64,000 nucleotides of DNA from an uncultured Prevotella sp. (GTDB taxonomy: Bacteria > Bacteroidota > Bacteroidia > Bacteroidales > Bacteroidaceae), in contig CALUHC010000038.1 of assembly GCA_944320355.1 (NCBI GenBank), forward strand, positions 62,001 through 126,000, read 5' to 3'. Numbering within the stretch: the first letter of the stretch is position 1; each line of letters starts with the position of its first letter. This document shows, piece after piece, positions 31,647 through 41,302 of this stretch. The notes beneath the pieces were generated by a model. The model was not told the origin of the DNA. It saw only the letters and a program-made list of their open reading frames with translations, and ran no database searches. A program made the translations under genes and the position numbers.

Positions 31647-33079
31647 TTTTTCTTGGCTTTAAATTCTTCCTTGGCAAATTCGAGGTAATCTTCGGCACTC
31701 ATCTCGTGTGGTATTATCTGTGACAGTACAGTCTTTGCCTCTCCGGGATTGTGCTCCACGGCTTTTTCCAGATAGTAGATGAACTCGTCGCCTTTGTCAA
31801 GCTCCCAGCAGCACAAAGCCATATAGGAATAGCCGTCGTGGTAGTTCTCGTCTACCGACATGAAGAACATCTTGAACAGCAGATAAGCTCTTTCCATTTG
31901 CTGGTTGTCAAGCAGTGACACCAGTACCTGCAATATGGTGTCCGGGTCATAGCCGGATGTTATTATGGCGTCACTGTACAGTTTGTATGCGTCCTCGGGC
32001 TTGCCGTTCTCGAACAGCACATGAGCCATCATGATGTATGTTTGCGGTATGTTCGGTGGTGTGTCGGCCGTTATCGTCTTCTCAAGGCATTTTATTGCGT
32101 TGCCCGGGTCGTTCGTCATGCCGTATGCCAAGGCCATGGTCTCATACACATCCGGCAGAAGGCTGTCGTTGTTCTTTTCCGCGTTCTCGGCCGCTTTGCG
32201 CAGATAGTCGAGCGCTTCGTCTTGCCTTCCCATCTGCAGCAGGCACTTGCCGGTGTTCATCAGGCTCATGGCATCGTTTGGCGCCAGCTTGTTGTAGCGG
32301 TTGTAGAACTCCAGTGCCTCTTTGAAGTTGCCTATTCTGCAGAGTGTGTTTGCCTTTAGCAGGAGGCTGGGCTTGTATTCCGTGTCGAGTGCGAGCGCGA
32401 AGTCGCTGCTCGTCAGTGCGTCGAGATACTTCCCAAGCATGAACTGGGCATTCGCGAGCGTGCTCCAATATCTTGGGGAGCGGGGCTTCTTGTCGAGCAG
32501 AGTGTTGTAGGTCTTGACGCAAGCTTCGTAATCTTCGAGGCCGAACAGTGCCCTTCCTTTCAGGTCGAGAATGTCGTTGTCTGCCGTTTCGTCGCTTTTC
32601 TTGCACCACTCCAGCACTTTCTCGTTCATGCCATAGTCCAGATACACGTTGGCTATGTCGTATATCAGACAGTTGTATTCCTCTCCCGTGGAGTTCTCCG
32701 CCATCTGCGTGAAGTGGCGGTCGGCATCTTCTATCATGTCGCAGGCCACCAGAATCTCACCTTCGAGCAACTTGCAGTCTGGGTCTTCCTTGTCTATGAT
32801 GGAGGCTGAAAGCTCTTTTGCCCGGTCTATGTCGCCTTTGTCGAGTGCCTCTCGGGCTTTGTAGACCAGCGGCAAGGTGGCTCCCGGGTCGAGGTCGAGT
32901 GCGGTTTCTATGACACTTGCGGCCTTGTCGTGGTCTCCGGACATAGTGTAATAGTCGGCGATGTCTATCAGGTCGTCAGTGTCCATGAATATGGGCGCGC
33001 CCGAACTTACTGACTCTTCGTAGGAAGTCAGGATGTCTTTGAACTCGTTGCTGTCAAAATACTCGTCGTCTAAAAACAT
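31643..33079 (-). CDS. Tetratricopeptide repeat protein
   Basis: 478 residues without signal peptide, acidic, built almost wholly of TPR-like helix pairs (IADYYTMSGDHDKAASVIET, ILDLKGRALFGLEDYEACVK, YWSTLANAQFMLGKYLDALT, AMSLMNTGKCLLQMGRQDEA, YIMMAHVLFENGKPEDAYKL). It is likely a cytosolic scaffold; the partner is unknown. Its ATG shares one base with the glnS stop (TAATG), and its own stop overlaps the dedA start, so the three genes are tightly coupled. Confidence 0.88.
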   Translation of the reverse strand: MFLDDEYFDSNEFKDILTSYEESVSSGAPIFMDTDDLIDIADYYTMSGDHDKAASVIETALDLDPGATLPLVYKAREALDKGDIDRAKELSASIIDKEDPDCKLLEGEILVACDMIEDADRHFTQMAENSTGEEYNCLIYDIANVYLDYGMNEKVLEWCKKSDETADNDILDLKGRALFGLEDYEACVKTYNTLLDKKPRSPRYWSTLANAQFMLGKYLDALTSSDFALALDTEYKPSLLLKANTLCRIGNFKEALEFYNRYNKLAPNDAMSLMNTGKCLLQMGRQDEALDYLRKAAENAEKNNDSLLPDVYETMALAYGMTNDPGNAIKCLEKTITADTPPNIPQTYIMMAHVLFENGKPEDAYKLYSDAIITSGYDPDTILQVLVSLLDNQQMERAYLLFKMFFMSVDENYHDGYSYMALCCWELDKGDEFIYYLEKAVEHNPGEAKTVLSQIIPHEMSAEDYLEFAKEEFKAKKK

Positions 33080-34794
33080 TATTTGTTTATTTTAGCCCAG
33101 GTGTCTTTAAGTCCGACAGTGCGGTTGAACACGAGCCTTTCGGCCGTGGAGTCGGGGTCGGCCATAAAATATCCGATGCGCTGGAACTGCAGGAAGTCGC
33201 CCGGATGCTTCTCCTTGGCGTATTCTTCCACGTAGCAGTTGGTCAGCACCTTGAGTGAGTCGGGATTGAGCAGCTCGCGGAAGTCACGTTCGTCTGCCGA
33301 CGGATTCTCCACGCTGAACAGCCTGTCGTACAGCCTTACCTCGGCTGGCAGGCAGTGGGCGGTGCTCACCCAGTGGAGTGTGCCTTTCACCTTGCGGTTG
33401 GCTCCTTCCATGCCCGTCTTGCTGTCGGGGTCGTATTCGGCGTAAATTTCTTCCACTTCGCCGTCAGCGTTCTTCTTGCATCCGGTGCATTTGATGATGT
33501 ATGCGTTCTTGAGGCGCACCTCCTTGCCCGGCGTCATGCGGAAGAACTTCTTCGGGGCGTCCTCCATGAAGTCGTCGCGCTCAATCCACAGCTCGCGGCT
33601 GAAGGTTATTTCGTGAGTGCCGTCGGCTTCGTTCTCGGGGTTGTTCACGGCTTCCATCTGTTCGGTCTTGTCTTCGGGATAGTTGGTTATGACCAGTCTT
33701 ACGGGGTTGAGCACGGCCGACACGCGGCAGGCCCGCTTGTTGAGGTCATTGCGCACGGCGGCTTCGAGCAGCGCGTAGTCGTTGAGCGCGTCGAACTTTG
33801 TGTAGCCTATGGAGTCTATGAAGTCGCGTATGCTCTGCGCAGAATATCCTCTGCGCCTCATGCCGCACACGGTGGGCATACGTGGGTCGTCCCATCCGCT
33901 GACAAGGTGTTCGTTGACGAGGGTGAGCAGCTTGCGCTTGCTCATCACTGTATATGTCAGGTTGAGCCTGTTGAACTCTATCTGGCGCGGGCGGTAGCCG
34001 TCGTTGCGTCCCTTCTCGCGCTCGTATTCGAGCAGCAGGTCAACGAACTTGTCGTAGAGCGGACGGTGGGGCACGAACTCAAGTGTGCAGATGGAATGTG
34101 TCACGCCCTCGAAGAAGTCGCTCTGTCCGTGCGCGAAGTCGTACATAGGGTAGGCGTGCCACTTTGTGCCGGTGCGGTGATGGGGCGTGTGTATGATGCG
34201 ATATATCACCGGGTCGCGGAAGTGCATATTGGGATTGGCCATGTCAAGCTTGGCGCGGAGCACCATCGAGCCTTCCACGGCCTCAGGGGTGTTCATCTTG
34301 TTGAACAGCTCCAGGTTCTCTTCCACGGGGCGGTCGCGGTATGGGCTTGGCCTGCCTGGTGTGGTCGGTGTGCCTTTCTGCTCGGCGATTTGCTCCGATG
34401 TCTGCTCGTCGATGTACGCCATGCCTTTCTTTATCAGCCACACGGCGAAGTCCCACAGCTGCTGGAAGTAGTCGGAGGCGTAGTATATGTTGCCCCACTT
34501 GAAGCCGAGCCACTTTATGTCGTTGAGTATTGAGTCTACGTATTCGGTGTCTTCTTTCGACGGGTTGGTGTCGTCAAAGCGCAAGTTGCACACCCCGCCG
34601 TGCCTCTCGGCCACGCCGAAGTCCATGCATATAGCCTTTGCGTGCCCTATGTGTATATATCCGTTGGGCTCCGGAGGGAAGCGTGTCTGCAGCCTCCCGC
34701 CGTTCTTTCCCTCGGCGAGGTCGCTTTCCACCATTTGTTCGACGAAGCTTACGCTTTTCTTCTCTCCATTGTCCGTAATAGAATTCTCTGCCAT
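33079..34794 (-). CDS. glnS: Glutaminyl-tRNA synthetase
   Basis: Charges tRNA-Gln directly. 571 residues, class I: HIGH motif in RFPPEPNGYIHIGHAKAIC, KMSKS-like VMSKRKLLTLV, then the two beta-barrel anticodon domains (EITFSRELWIERDDF, RLYDRLFSVENP). I place the start at ATG 34794 (or the ATG directly before it, 34797); the frame stays open another 41 codons upstream but those residues do not look like the family. First gene of the coupled set glnS-TPR-dedA, probably reading on into manC-gmd. Confidence 0.96.
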   Translation of the reverse strand: MAENSITDNGEKKSVSFVEQMVESDLAEGKNGGRLQTRFPPEPNGYIHIGHAKAICMDFGVAERHGGVCNLRFDDTNPSKEDTEYVDSILNDIKWLGFKWGNIYYASDYFQQLWDFAVWLIKKGMAYIDEQTSEQIAEQKGTPTTPGRPSPYRDRPVEENLELFNKMNTPEAVEGSMVLRAKLDMANPNMHFRDPVIYRIIHTPHHRTGTKWHAYPMYDFAHGQSDFFEGVTHSICTLEFVPHRPLYDKFVDLLLEYEREKGRNDGYRPRQIEFNRLNLTYTVMSKRKLLTLVNEHLVSGWDDPRMPTVCGMRRRGYSAQSIRDFIDSIGYTKFDALNDYALLEAAVRNDLNKRACRVSAVLNPVRLVITNYPEDKTEQMEAVNNPENEADGTHEITFSRELWIERDDFMEDAPKKFFRMTPGKEVRLKNAYIIKCTGCKKNADGEVEEIYAEYDPDSKTGMEGANRKVKGTLHWVSTAHCLPAEVRLYDRLFSVENPSADERDFRELLNPDSLKVLTNCYVEEYAKEKHPGDFLQFQRIGYFMADPDSTAERLVFNRTVGLKDTWAKINK

Positions 34795-35266
34795 CATGTT
34801 GTTTAAACTTTCTCTTATGTTGTGTTCATGCCTTGTTTGCGGAGACGTGCAGCCGGCCATTCTTGCCATTGCCATGCTCCGCGATGATTGGTGCCCGCAG
34901 GCGGAAAGCAGGCTGGCCATGCGCTTCCCGTGCGCGGATTGCGTTGTGCAAAGATAATAAATTAATTGGTATTCCGCATTCGGTGGATGTTTTTTTTGCC
35001 TATTATGTGCAATTAATTGATATGTGCCGGAGCCGTCTGGCTGTCTGTGGCGGTTTTTGCTGCCCGGGCTTGAGCGTTGCTCCTGTGAGTCGGTTGCACT
35101 TTGTGTAGTTGTGTTTTTGCTGTTCTATTTTCGCGTTTTCTTGGCCTGTCAGCACTTTTGGCGGAAAAACGCCAAAATGAGTGTGCAATCGTAAGTGGCT
35201 GCAAGTCAATGTTTTCTGCGCGTTTGTGCGCTTTCTGCGCAACGCGAAGGCTTGCATTTCGGGCTG

Positions 35267-35345
35267 AAACGGGTCGTTTTGCGCTGCGATATGGGCCGTT
35301 TTGCGTCCTGGTATGGCCTGTTCCGCATTGGCAAATGGCCTTCGT
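35267..35345. repeat. 22-bp palindrome array 4 (four units, degenerate)
   Basis: Cores at 35267, 35289, 35311 and 35333: AAACGGGTCGTTT, ATATGGGCCGTTT, GTATGGCCTGTTC, AAATGGCCTTCGT. Period 22 is kept although the last two units are worn. The left flank near 35175-35212 shares AAAATGAGTGTGC and TAAGTGGCTG-AAG with array 1. Confidence 0.75.
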
Positions 35346-35590
35346 CGCGTGTGGCTTTGGCGGTTTTGGAGCGCGTTTTGACCATGATTTTGCCAAAAAA
35401 CATAGCATGCGGCCAAAATAAACGGGTGCCTGTGCTTGCGGCCAAGGTCGTTTTTGCTTTGTCGTGTCGCTGTTTGGGTATTTGCGTTTGTAAGGATTTT
35501 TTACCTGTTTTCGTGTGTTTGTGCATCAAGTTTTTTGCCCGTTCACCGTTATTTTTGCGTCCGGCAGTGTGCTTTCTCGATATTTATGTC

Positions 35591-35598
35591 TACTTTTG
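35591..35598 (+). promoter_or_regulatory. -7 element of the sugar-transferase gene
   Basis: TACTTTTG, 49 bp before ATG 35647. No TTTG at the ideal -33 distance. It still argues against starts upstream of it. Confidence 0.4.
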
Positions 35599-35646
35599 CA
35601 CGCGAATGTGGAGGCCATCCGTATTTGTTTTATTTGCGAAAGAGTT

Positions 35647-37083
35647 ATGTTTGATATGGAAATGAGGCAAGACATGAAGATAAACAACCTGATAAGGGAC
35701 GTGGTGATACTGCTGGACTTCATTGTGCTCAATGTGTTGTTCAGCCTGTGGTTTCACATTGATGGCGGCTGGAAGCAGCTGTCTCACAGCGTTAGTGTGT
35801 TCGAGCCGCTGTTCGTTGCCAATATCTCTATGGTGATAGCGCAGTACTTTTATTCTACTGTAATCCACAAGCATCGTTCCACCACCGAGCAGGTGCTGCG
35901 CCAGGTCACTTACCTCACGTTGCTTCAGGGCTTGCTTTCGTGCGTCCTTTCGCCCGTGGTCTCTTTGTACACCGGCGCTCCGGGGCCGGCGCTCAGTTTC
36001 ACTGTCATATTCACGTTGATGCTCTACGTGGGCCTGCTCGTGTCGCGTTTTGCTGAGCGGTGGGCTGTGAAGCGTTACCGCCGCATGGGGCGCAACATCC
36101 GCAAGGTGGTGTTCGTCGGCTCGGACGAGTCGCTGCTGCCCATCTATGATTTCCTTGTTGGCGACCCGTCTACGGGTTATCGTGTCACGGGCTATTATGC
36201 TGACGCAACCATTCAGGACTGTCCCTCGGGGCTTGCCCACATAGGCACGCTGGCTGAACTAGACGGCAGGCTCTCTGACAGGTCGTCGGGCAATGCGGTG
36301 GACGAGCTTTACTGTTGCCTGCCCGCCGCCGACATGGACCGCATACGCCGCATAATGCGCTACTGCGACAATCATGTGGTGCATTTCTATTATATCCCCG
36401 CCATCTCGCGGGCGTTCGGCCACACGCTGAAACCCGAGAACGTGGGTGGCATAACGGTGTTCACCAATTGGGGCGAGCCGCTCATGGTGCCGTCGAACAG
36501 GATGCTCAAGCGCGCGTTCGACATAGTGGTGTCTGCCGCTGTCCTGCTCTGCCTTTTGCCGTTCATGCCGTTCATAGCCTTGGCCATAAAGCTGCAAAGC
36601 CCGGGCCCGGTGTTTTTCCGCCAGGCTCGCACGGGACTCAACGGCCGCGAGTTCTACTGCTACAAGTTCCGTTCCATGCACGTCAACAAGGATGCCGACC
36701 GCGTTCAGGCCACCGAGCATGACCCGCGCAAGTTTGCTTTCGGCAACTTCATGCGCAAGGCCAACATCGACGAGCTGCCGCAGTTCTTCAATGTGCTGCG
36801 TGGCGACATGAGCATCGTTGGGCCGCGGCCACACATGCTCTATCACACCGAGATGTATCGCGGGCTCATAGACAAGTACATGGTGCGCCATTTCGTCAAG
36901 CCCGGCATCACCGGGTGGGCGCAGGTGACGGGCTTCCGCGGCGAGACCAAGGAGCTGTGGCAGATGGAAGGCCGCGTGAAGCGCGACATCTGGTACATCG
37001 AGAACTGGAGCATCTGGCTCGACATACGCATCATCTTCAAGACAGCCATGCAGGTGTTTGTCCATGACAAGAATGCGTATTGA
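35647..37083 (+). CDS. Undecaprenyl-phosphate sugar phosphotransferase (WcaJ type)
   Basis: 478 residues. It attaches the first sugar 1-phosphate to undecaprenyl phosphate to begin a capsule or exopolysaccharide repeat. Four or five N-terminal helices (about 15-135), a CoA-binding-like domain (about 140-290, KVVFVGSDESLLPIYDFL), one further helix, then the bacterial sugar transferase domain (KRAFDIVVSAAVLLC, SPGPVFFRQARTGLNGREF, YKFRSMHVN, ANIDELPQFFNVLRGDMS, IVGPRPHM). The sugar is not predictable from this. ATG 35656 or 35662 are alternative starts. An export lipoprotein and a tyrosine autokinase follow. Confidence 0.93.
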   Translation: MFDMEMRQDMKINNLIRDVVILLDFIVLNVLFSLWFHIDGGWKQLSHSVSVFEPLFVANISMVIAQYFYSTVIHKHRSTTEQVLRQVTYLTLLQGLLSCVLSPVVSLYTGAPGPALSFTVIFTLMLYVGLLVSRFAERWAVKRYRRMGRNIRKVVFVGSDESLLPIYDFLVGDPSTGYRVTGYYADATIQDCPSGLAHIGTLAELDGRLSDRSSGNAVDELYCCLPAADMDRIRRIMRYCDNHVVHFYYIPAISRAFGHTLKPENVGGITVFTNWGEPLMVPSNRMLKRAFDIVVSAAVLLCLLPFMPFIALAIKLQSPGPVFFRQARTGLNGREFYCYKFRSMHVNKDADRVQATEHDPRKFAFGNFMRKANIDELPQFFNVLRGDMSIVGPRPHMLYHTEMYRGLIDKYMVRHFVKPGITGWAQVTGFRGETKELWQMEGRVKRDIWYIENWSIWLDIRIIFKTAMQVFVHDKNAY

Positions 37084-37111
37084 TGCGTATATGACGGAAA
37101 TGCCTGTGGCC

Positions 37112-37146
37112 AGCCGGAGTCTTTGGCGCATCCCAAGACTCCGGTT
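37112..37146 (+). terminator. Hairpin after the sugar-transferase gene
   Basis: CCGGAGTCTT (37114-37123) pairs with AAGACTCCGG (37135-37144); no T-run. It separates this gene from the promoter of the export genes. Confidence 0.5.
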
Positions 37147-37191
37147 GGTTACTGGCATCACTTCCCTTCCATCTTAAAAAGCGTGAATGGC

Positions 37192-37222
37192 TTTGCCGTC
37201 AATGGAAAAAATATTAATTTTG
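37192..37222 (+). promoter_or_regulatory. Promoter of the polysaccharide export genes
   Basis: TTTG (37192-37195), 19-bp spacer, TAATTTTG (37215-37222). Confidence 0.7.
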
Positions 37223-37300
37223 CAGCGCGATTCAATCAGGCTGCGCGGCGGTCACGGCTGTCGCGCGGTTTTGTTTTTTAATACTAATTTGTGTGTTTTG

Positions 37301-38005
37301 ATGATGAAACATAGTGTTTTTATGTTTGTGGCTGCGCTCATTCTGGCTTCTTGCGCCACGCGCGGCAGGCTTACATACTTTCGGGATATGGATGCCGACA
37401 GTGTGGTGGCCATGCCCGTTCCGCGTGACATAATGGCGCAGGCAGGCGACCGCATCGCAATAGTTGTCACCAGCAGGGACCGCAATCTGGCTGCCCTTTT
37501 CAATATTTCCGGCACTTGTGGCAGTGCGGATTCTGCCTGCGGCAGTGCTGGTGGCGATGCCAGAGGCATGGTATACACTGTGGATAGGGCCGGAAACATA
37601 GACTTTCCTGTGATGGGGGCGCTCCATGTGGAAGGCCTTACGCGCGACTCCATTGCGAAATACGTGAAGCGGCAGCTCATTGACAGGCGGCTTCTCACCG
37701 ATGCGGTGGTGACTGTTGAGTTGCGCAACCTCTGTGTGTCGGTGCTTGGTGAGGTGCGCAGCCCGGGCCGTGTGCCAATAGACCGTGACTGCTTCACGCT
37801 GATTGACGCGCTCAGTGCGGCCGGCGACCTGACCACAAGCGGCGACCGGCGCGATGTCCTTGTGATGCGCACCGAGGGAGGCGTGCGCCGTGCTTACCGT
37901 GTCAACCTCAACTCAGCGGCCGAAGTATATTCCTCGCCGGCCTATTATCTGTCGCAGGGCGATGTCGTATACGTCAAGCCGTTGCGGGCAAAGCGCGGAA
38001 AGTGA
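37301..38005 (+). CDS. Polysaccharide export outer-membrane lipoprotein (Wza-like)
   Basis: 234 residues. Lipoprotein signal MMKHSVFMFVAALILASC with the lipid-bearing Cys at residue 18. A poly_export domain follows (LTYFRDMDADSVVAMP, QAGDRIAIVVTSRDRNLAAL, FPVMGALHVEGLTRDSIA), then one SLBB domain (VSVLGEVRSPGRVPIDRD, FTLIDALSAAGDL, SQGDVVYVKPLRAK). It is shorter than E. coli Wza and lacks a C-terminal amphipathic helix, as is common in Bacteroidetes. The promoter at 37192-37222 excludes the in-frame ATG at 37187. The autokinase gene starts 31 bp downstream. Confidence 0.92.
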   Translation: MMKHSVFMFVAALILASCATRGRLTYFRDMDADSVVAMPVPRDIMAQAGDRIAIVVTSRDRNLAALFNISGTCGSADSACGSAGGDARGMVYTVDRAGNIDFPVMGALHVEGLTRDSIAKYVKRQLIDRRLLTDAVVTVELRNLCVSVLGEVRSPGRVPIDRDCFTLIDALSAAGDLTTSGDRRDVLVMRTEGGVRRAYRVNLNSAAEVYSSPAYYLSQGDVVYVKPLRAKRGK

Positions 38006-38036
38006 ACTTTATCATGTCATTGTTTGAACTCATTCT

Positions 38037-40439
38037 ATGGACGAAATACAAAAAAACAGCATGATGGCAGACGAAGAGGCTGCCGGATATGATTTCAGGC
38101 AGATGTTCATCCTCTGCCTCAGCCATTGGAGGTGGTATGTAGCCACGGTGGCAGTGGCGCTGCTGGTGGCCGCGTTCTACATAAAGATGACGCAACCAAC
38201 ATACAAGCGCGAGGCATCCATAATGGTGCTCGACGGCAGTCAGGAGTCATCGGCTCTCGGCAAGTTGCTCGAAGACATAACCGACATGGGCTTCTCTTTT
38301 TCCGACAAGGCCAACGTAAACAATGTCATAGCGGCCATCCAGTCGCCCGACGTGATGGTTGAAGTGGTCAAGATGCTTGGCATAGATGTGTCGTACTTCG
38401 AGCCTGGAACGTTCTACGATGCCACTCTCTACGGCAAGACATTGCCCGTGATCGTGGCTTTTCGCGATGTGGCCGACGACGAGACGGCTTCGCTGAGCCT
38501 GAAGTTGCTTGGCGATGGCAACGTGGAGATGGCCGATTTCGTGAAGGATGGCCGTGCGCTTCGCTCCGAACCGTTGCAGTGCCGTGTCGGACAGGCTGTC
38601 CATACGCCACTCGGCGTGCTCACCATCATGCCTACCGACAATTATTCGGCGGCTCGAAAGGGCGCTCATATCGAGGTGCGGAAGAGCGATATGAACTCTG
38701 CCACGGGCCATTTCCTCGGCGGACTGTCAGTGGCCATAGCCGACAAGAAGTCAACCATCCTCAACCTTACATATACAGATGTGTCGACCAAGCGTGCCGA
38801 AGACATACTTAATGCGGTCATAAACATATATAACGAGGTGTGGGTGAAGAACCGCAGCCGTGTGTCGGACAGCACGTCGAAGTTCATAGACGAGCGTCTG
38901 GCAATCATAGAGCGAGAGCTTGACGACGTGGACACGGACATTGCCAACTACAAAAGCAAGAACCTGATGCCCGACGTGGAGAAGGCTTACACGCTGTCTA
39001 TGGAGCGGGCAGACAAGAACTCGGCCATATTGCTCGACCTGAACACGCGCCTGTCTGTGGCGAAATACATCAGAAACTACATCGTTGACAAGGCCAACAC
39101 GAACCAGCTGATACCGGTTGACCTCGGCATTGACAATGAAAAGATTGACGAGCAGGTGAAGGCGTTCAACGACTTGCAGCTCGAACGCAACAAGATGATT
39201 GCCAACAGCGGTAGCGATAACCCTATGGTGCGCGATATGGACAAGTCGCTCGCGCAGATACGCCGCGCCATCATATACTCCATGAACAACATGATTATGT
39301 CGTTGTCAACGCGCATCAGCCATCTTGAAAACGACGAGCAGAAGACAAACACCAACATATCGGCCAGCCCGACGCAAGCCAAGGTGCTGCTTTCTGTGGA
39401 GCGCCAGCAGAAAGTGAAGGAGGCTCTTTACCTCTTCCTGCTGCAGAAGCGCGAGGAAAACGAGCTCGCACGTTCGTTCACGGCAAACAACACTCAGGTC
39501 ATCAAGTCGCCTACGGGCAGCAACGCGCCCATCGCCCCGCGTACCGCCATTATCATGCTGATAGGTCTTGTGGTGGGACTGGCGCTGCCCACAGGGGTGA
39601 TATATCTGCTTGACATAAGCAACATGACCATTCGCGGACGCAAGGACGTAGAGGCAGGCGTGACTGTTCCGTTGCTTGGGGAGATTCCCCACGTGGGCAA
39701 GGTGCGCCGGGGGCTGGACCAATTCCGTGTGTCGTTTGGCTCAGCCCAAGGTGTTGACGGTGGTTGCAAGGTGGTTGTCGAGGAAGGCAACCATGATGCT
39801 GTCAACGAGGCGTTCCGCATATTGCGCGCAAACTTCGAGTTCATGGCTCCGCGTGGCGGTGCCGGTTGCGTCACAATGTTCACCTCATTTGACGCTGGCA
39901 GCGGCAAGACTTTCCTCGCAATGAACATGGGAGTGAGCCTTGCCTTGCAAGGCAAGCGCGTGCTTATAGTAGACGGGGACTTGCGCCGGGCCACGCTTTC
40001 CAGCTTCGTTGGCAGACCGCACAATGGGCTTGGCGGTTGGTTGAAGTCGCCAGATGGCGACGCCTCCCGTTTGGTTCACCACTATTCTAAGTGTTCCGGA
40101 CTCGATATATTGCCCGCCGGTGCCATACCTCCCAATCCCTCAGAGTTGCTTTCGGGTGGCGCGATGGGGCAGCTGCTGTCCGGCCTGCGTCCTCTTTATG
40201 ACTATGTGCTGGTGGATTGCCCGCCGGTCAACAGGGTTGCCGATGCCGCTCTCGTGGCTCCGTTTGCCGACAGCACGCTGTTTGTCGTTCGTGTTGGGCT
40301 TACGTCGCGCGCGTCTTTGGCCGATGTGGAGAAGCTGTATCTGTCATCACGCCTAAAAGACCTTTCGCTTGTGGTCAATGATGTTCCTGTATCGGTAAAA
40401 TCTTTCGCCCGCAATTATAACTATGTGCAGGGGCTTTAG
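38037..40439 (+). CDS. Polysaccharide co-polymerase and tyrosine autokinase (Wzc-like)
   Basis: 800 residues in one chain: N-terminal Wzz domain with first helix (about 32-52, WYVATVAVALLVAAFYIKM), a long periplasmic coiled-coil region (about 250-470), a GNVR-type segment and second helix (about 500-525, AIIMLIGLVVGLALPTGVIY), then a BY-kinase domain: Walker A FDAGSGKTFLAMN, Walker A' VLIVDGDLRRATL, Walker B YVLVDCPP. The C-terminal tyrosine cluster is minimal (NYNYVQGL). It controls chain length and export together with the Wza-like lipoprotein. No glycosyltransferase, flippase or polymerase genes follow. Confidence 0.94.
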   Translation: MDEIQKNSMMADEEAAGYDFRQMFILCLSHWRWYVATVAVALLVAAFYIKMTQPTYKREASIMVLDGSQESSALGKLLEDITDMGFSFSDKANVNNVIAAIQSPDVMVEVVKMLGIDVSYFEPGTFYDATLYGKTLPVIVAFRDVADDETASLSLKLLGDGNVEMADFVKDGRALRSEPLQCRVGQAVHTPLGVLTIMPTDNYSAARKGAHIEVRKSDMNSATGHFLGGLSVAIADKKSTILNLTYTDVSTKRAEDILNAVINIYNEVWVKNRSRVSDSTSKFIDERLAIIERELDDVDTDIANYKSKNLMPDVEKAYTLSMERADKNSAILLDLNTRLSVAKYIRNYIVDKANTNQLIPVDLGIDNEKIDEQVKAFNDLQLERNKMIANSGSDNPMVRDMDKSLAQIRRAIIYSMNNMIMSLSTRISHLENDEQKTNTNISASPTQAKVLLSVERQQKVKEALYLFLLQKREENELARSFTANNTQVIKSPTGSNAPIAPRTAIIMLIGLVVGLALPTGVIYLLDISNMTIRGRKDVEAGVTVPLLGEIPHVGKVRRGLDQFRVSFGSAQGVDGGCKVVVEEGNHDAVNEAFRILRANFEFMAPRGGAGCVTMFTSFDAGSGKTFLAMNMGVSLALQGKRVLIVDGDLRRATLSSFVGRPHNGLGGWLKSPDGDASRLVHHYSKCSGLDILPAGAIPPNPSELLSGGAMGQLLSGLRPLYDYVLVDCPPVNRVADAALVAPFADSTLFVVRVGLTSRASLADVEKLYLSSRLKDLSLVVNDVPVSVKSFARNYNYVQGL

Positions 40440-40515
40440 CCTTGCGGCGCGGCCTGTCGGGCATGATGGCAGGTGTGCGGGTAAGAAATATATCTGTTCG
40501 GTTTAAGGCATATTT

Positions 40516-41229
40516 ATGGTAGACTTAGGCGCATTTATAGGAGATTTGCGCACGGCCTTTGGCGATGGGCTGAAGCTGCCCGTGGCCGTATGGCGTTCGC
40601 ACGAGGCGGCCGGGGCCGACCCGGCTGTGCCCCACTGTATGTTTGGCGCGCTCAAGTCTGTCTTGGAGGGGGCTGTCGTCTCGTTTTCCAAGGAGCGTCT
40701 CCATTGTGGAGGCGGGAGGCTTTATTGTGGCTTCGCGCCGGGAAATCCGGGCATTCCCAACTTCGTTTCGCTGAAGGAACGCTATAAGCAGACTCCGGAA
40801 ATGGTCAGCGAATATATTAACGGGTTGGGCATCGCCTTGGCCGGTGAGCCTTATCTCAACCTTGCCCGGATAGACAAGCTCGACACTTTGGACGGCATTG
40901 ACGGCATATTCTTCCTTGCCGGGGCTGATATTCTGTCCGGGCTGTGCGCGTGGGCTTTCTTTGACAACAACGATGCTGATGCGGTTGTCTGCCGTTTCGG
41001 CTCCGGCTGCAGTTCGGTGGTGACGAACATCATGGTCGAAAACCGCCTCGGCGGCCGCCGGACGTTCATTGGAATGACCGACCCCTCGGCTCGTCCGTTT
41101 GTCGGCTCGGGCGAATTGTCGTTCGCCATACCTATGTGTCGCCTTGAAGAGATGGCTGTCACGCTCCGCGATTCCTGCGTCTGGGGGGCTGCCGCATGGT
41201 CCAGACTCAAGTCTCTTGCCGACCGTTAA
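40516..41229 (+). CDS. DUF169 family protein
   Basis: 237 residues, one DUF169 domain over the whole length (LKLPVAVWRSHEAAG, HCMFGALKSVLEGAVVSFSK, GFAPGNPGIPNFVSLKERYK, VVCRFGSGCSSVVTNIM, SFAIPMCRLEEM). Members carry conserved Cys and are found mainly in anaerobes; the function is not known. No signal peptide or membrane segment. It is not obviously part of the polysaccharide set, from which 76 bp separate it; I find no own promoter of the standard form. Confidence 0.8.
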   Translation: MVDLGAFIGDLRTAFGDGLKLPVAVWRSHEAAGADPAVPHCMFGALKSVLEGAVVSFSKERLHCGGGRLYCGFAPGNPGIPNFVSLKERYKQTPEMVSEYINGLGIALAGEPYLNLARIDKLDTLDGIDGIFFLAGADILSGLCAWAFFDNNDADAVVCRFGSGCSSVVTNIMVENRLGGRRTFIGMTDPSARPFVGSGELSFAIPMCRLEEMAVTLRDSCVWGAAAWSRLKSLADR

Positions 41230-41302
41230 TGGTGCATTTTTGCGCATTTCCGGTAGTTTTTCATGCTGTTGTGATAATGCGCTCATTATTAGTGATATAC
41301 GT

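Larger units (their letters stand above)
34798..35646. other. 849-bp gene-free divergent region
   Basis: Lies between glnS (minus) and the sugar-transferase gene (plus). It holds a minus-strand -7 element for glnS (TATCTTTG, 34956-34949; no clear -33), palindrome array 4 and a plus-strand -7 element (35591-35598). No coding content is convincing. Confidence 0.6.

Noticed and set aside
30916-31698. 260-codon minus-strand frame overlapping dedA
   Set aside because: Out of frame with dedA, which has clear family motifs and an ATGA junction with the TPR gene.
33355-34533. 392-codon plus-strand frame opposite glnS
   Set aside because: glnS carries both class I synthetase motifs; the antisense frame is a by-product.
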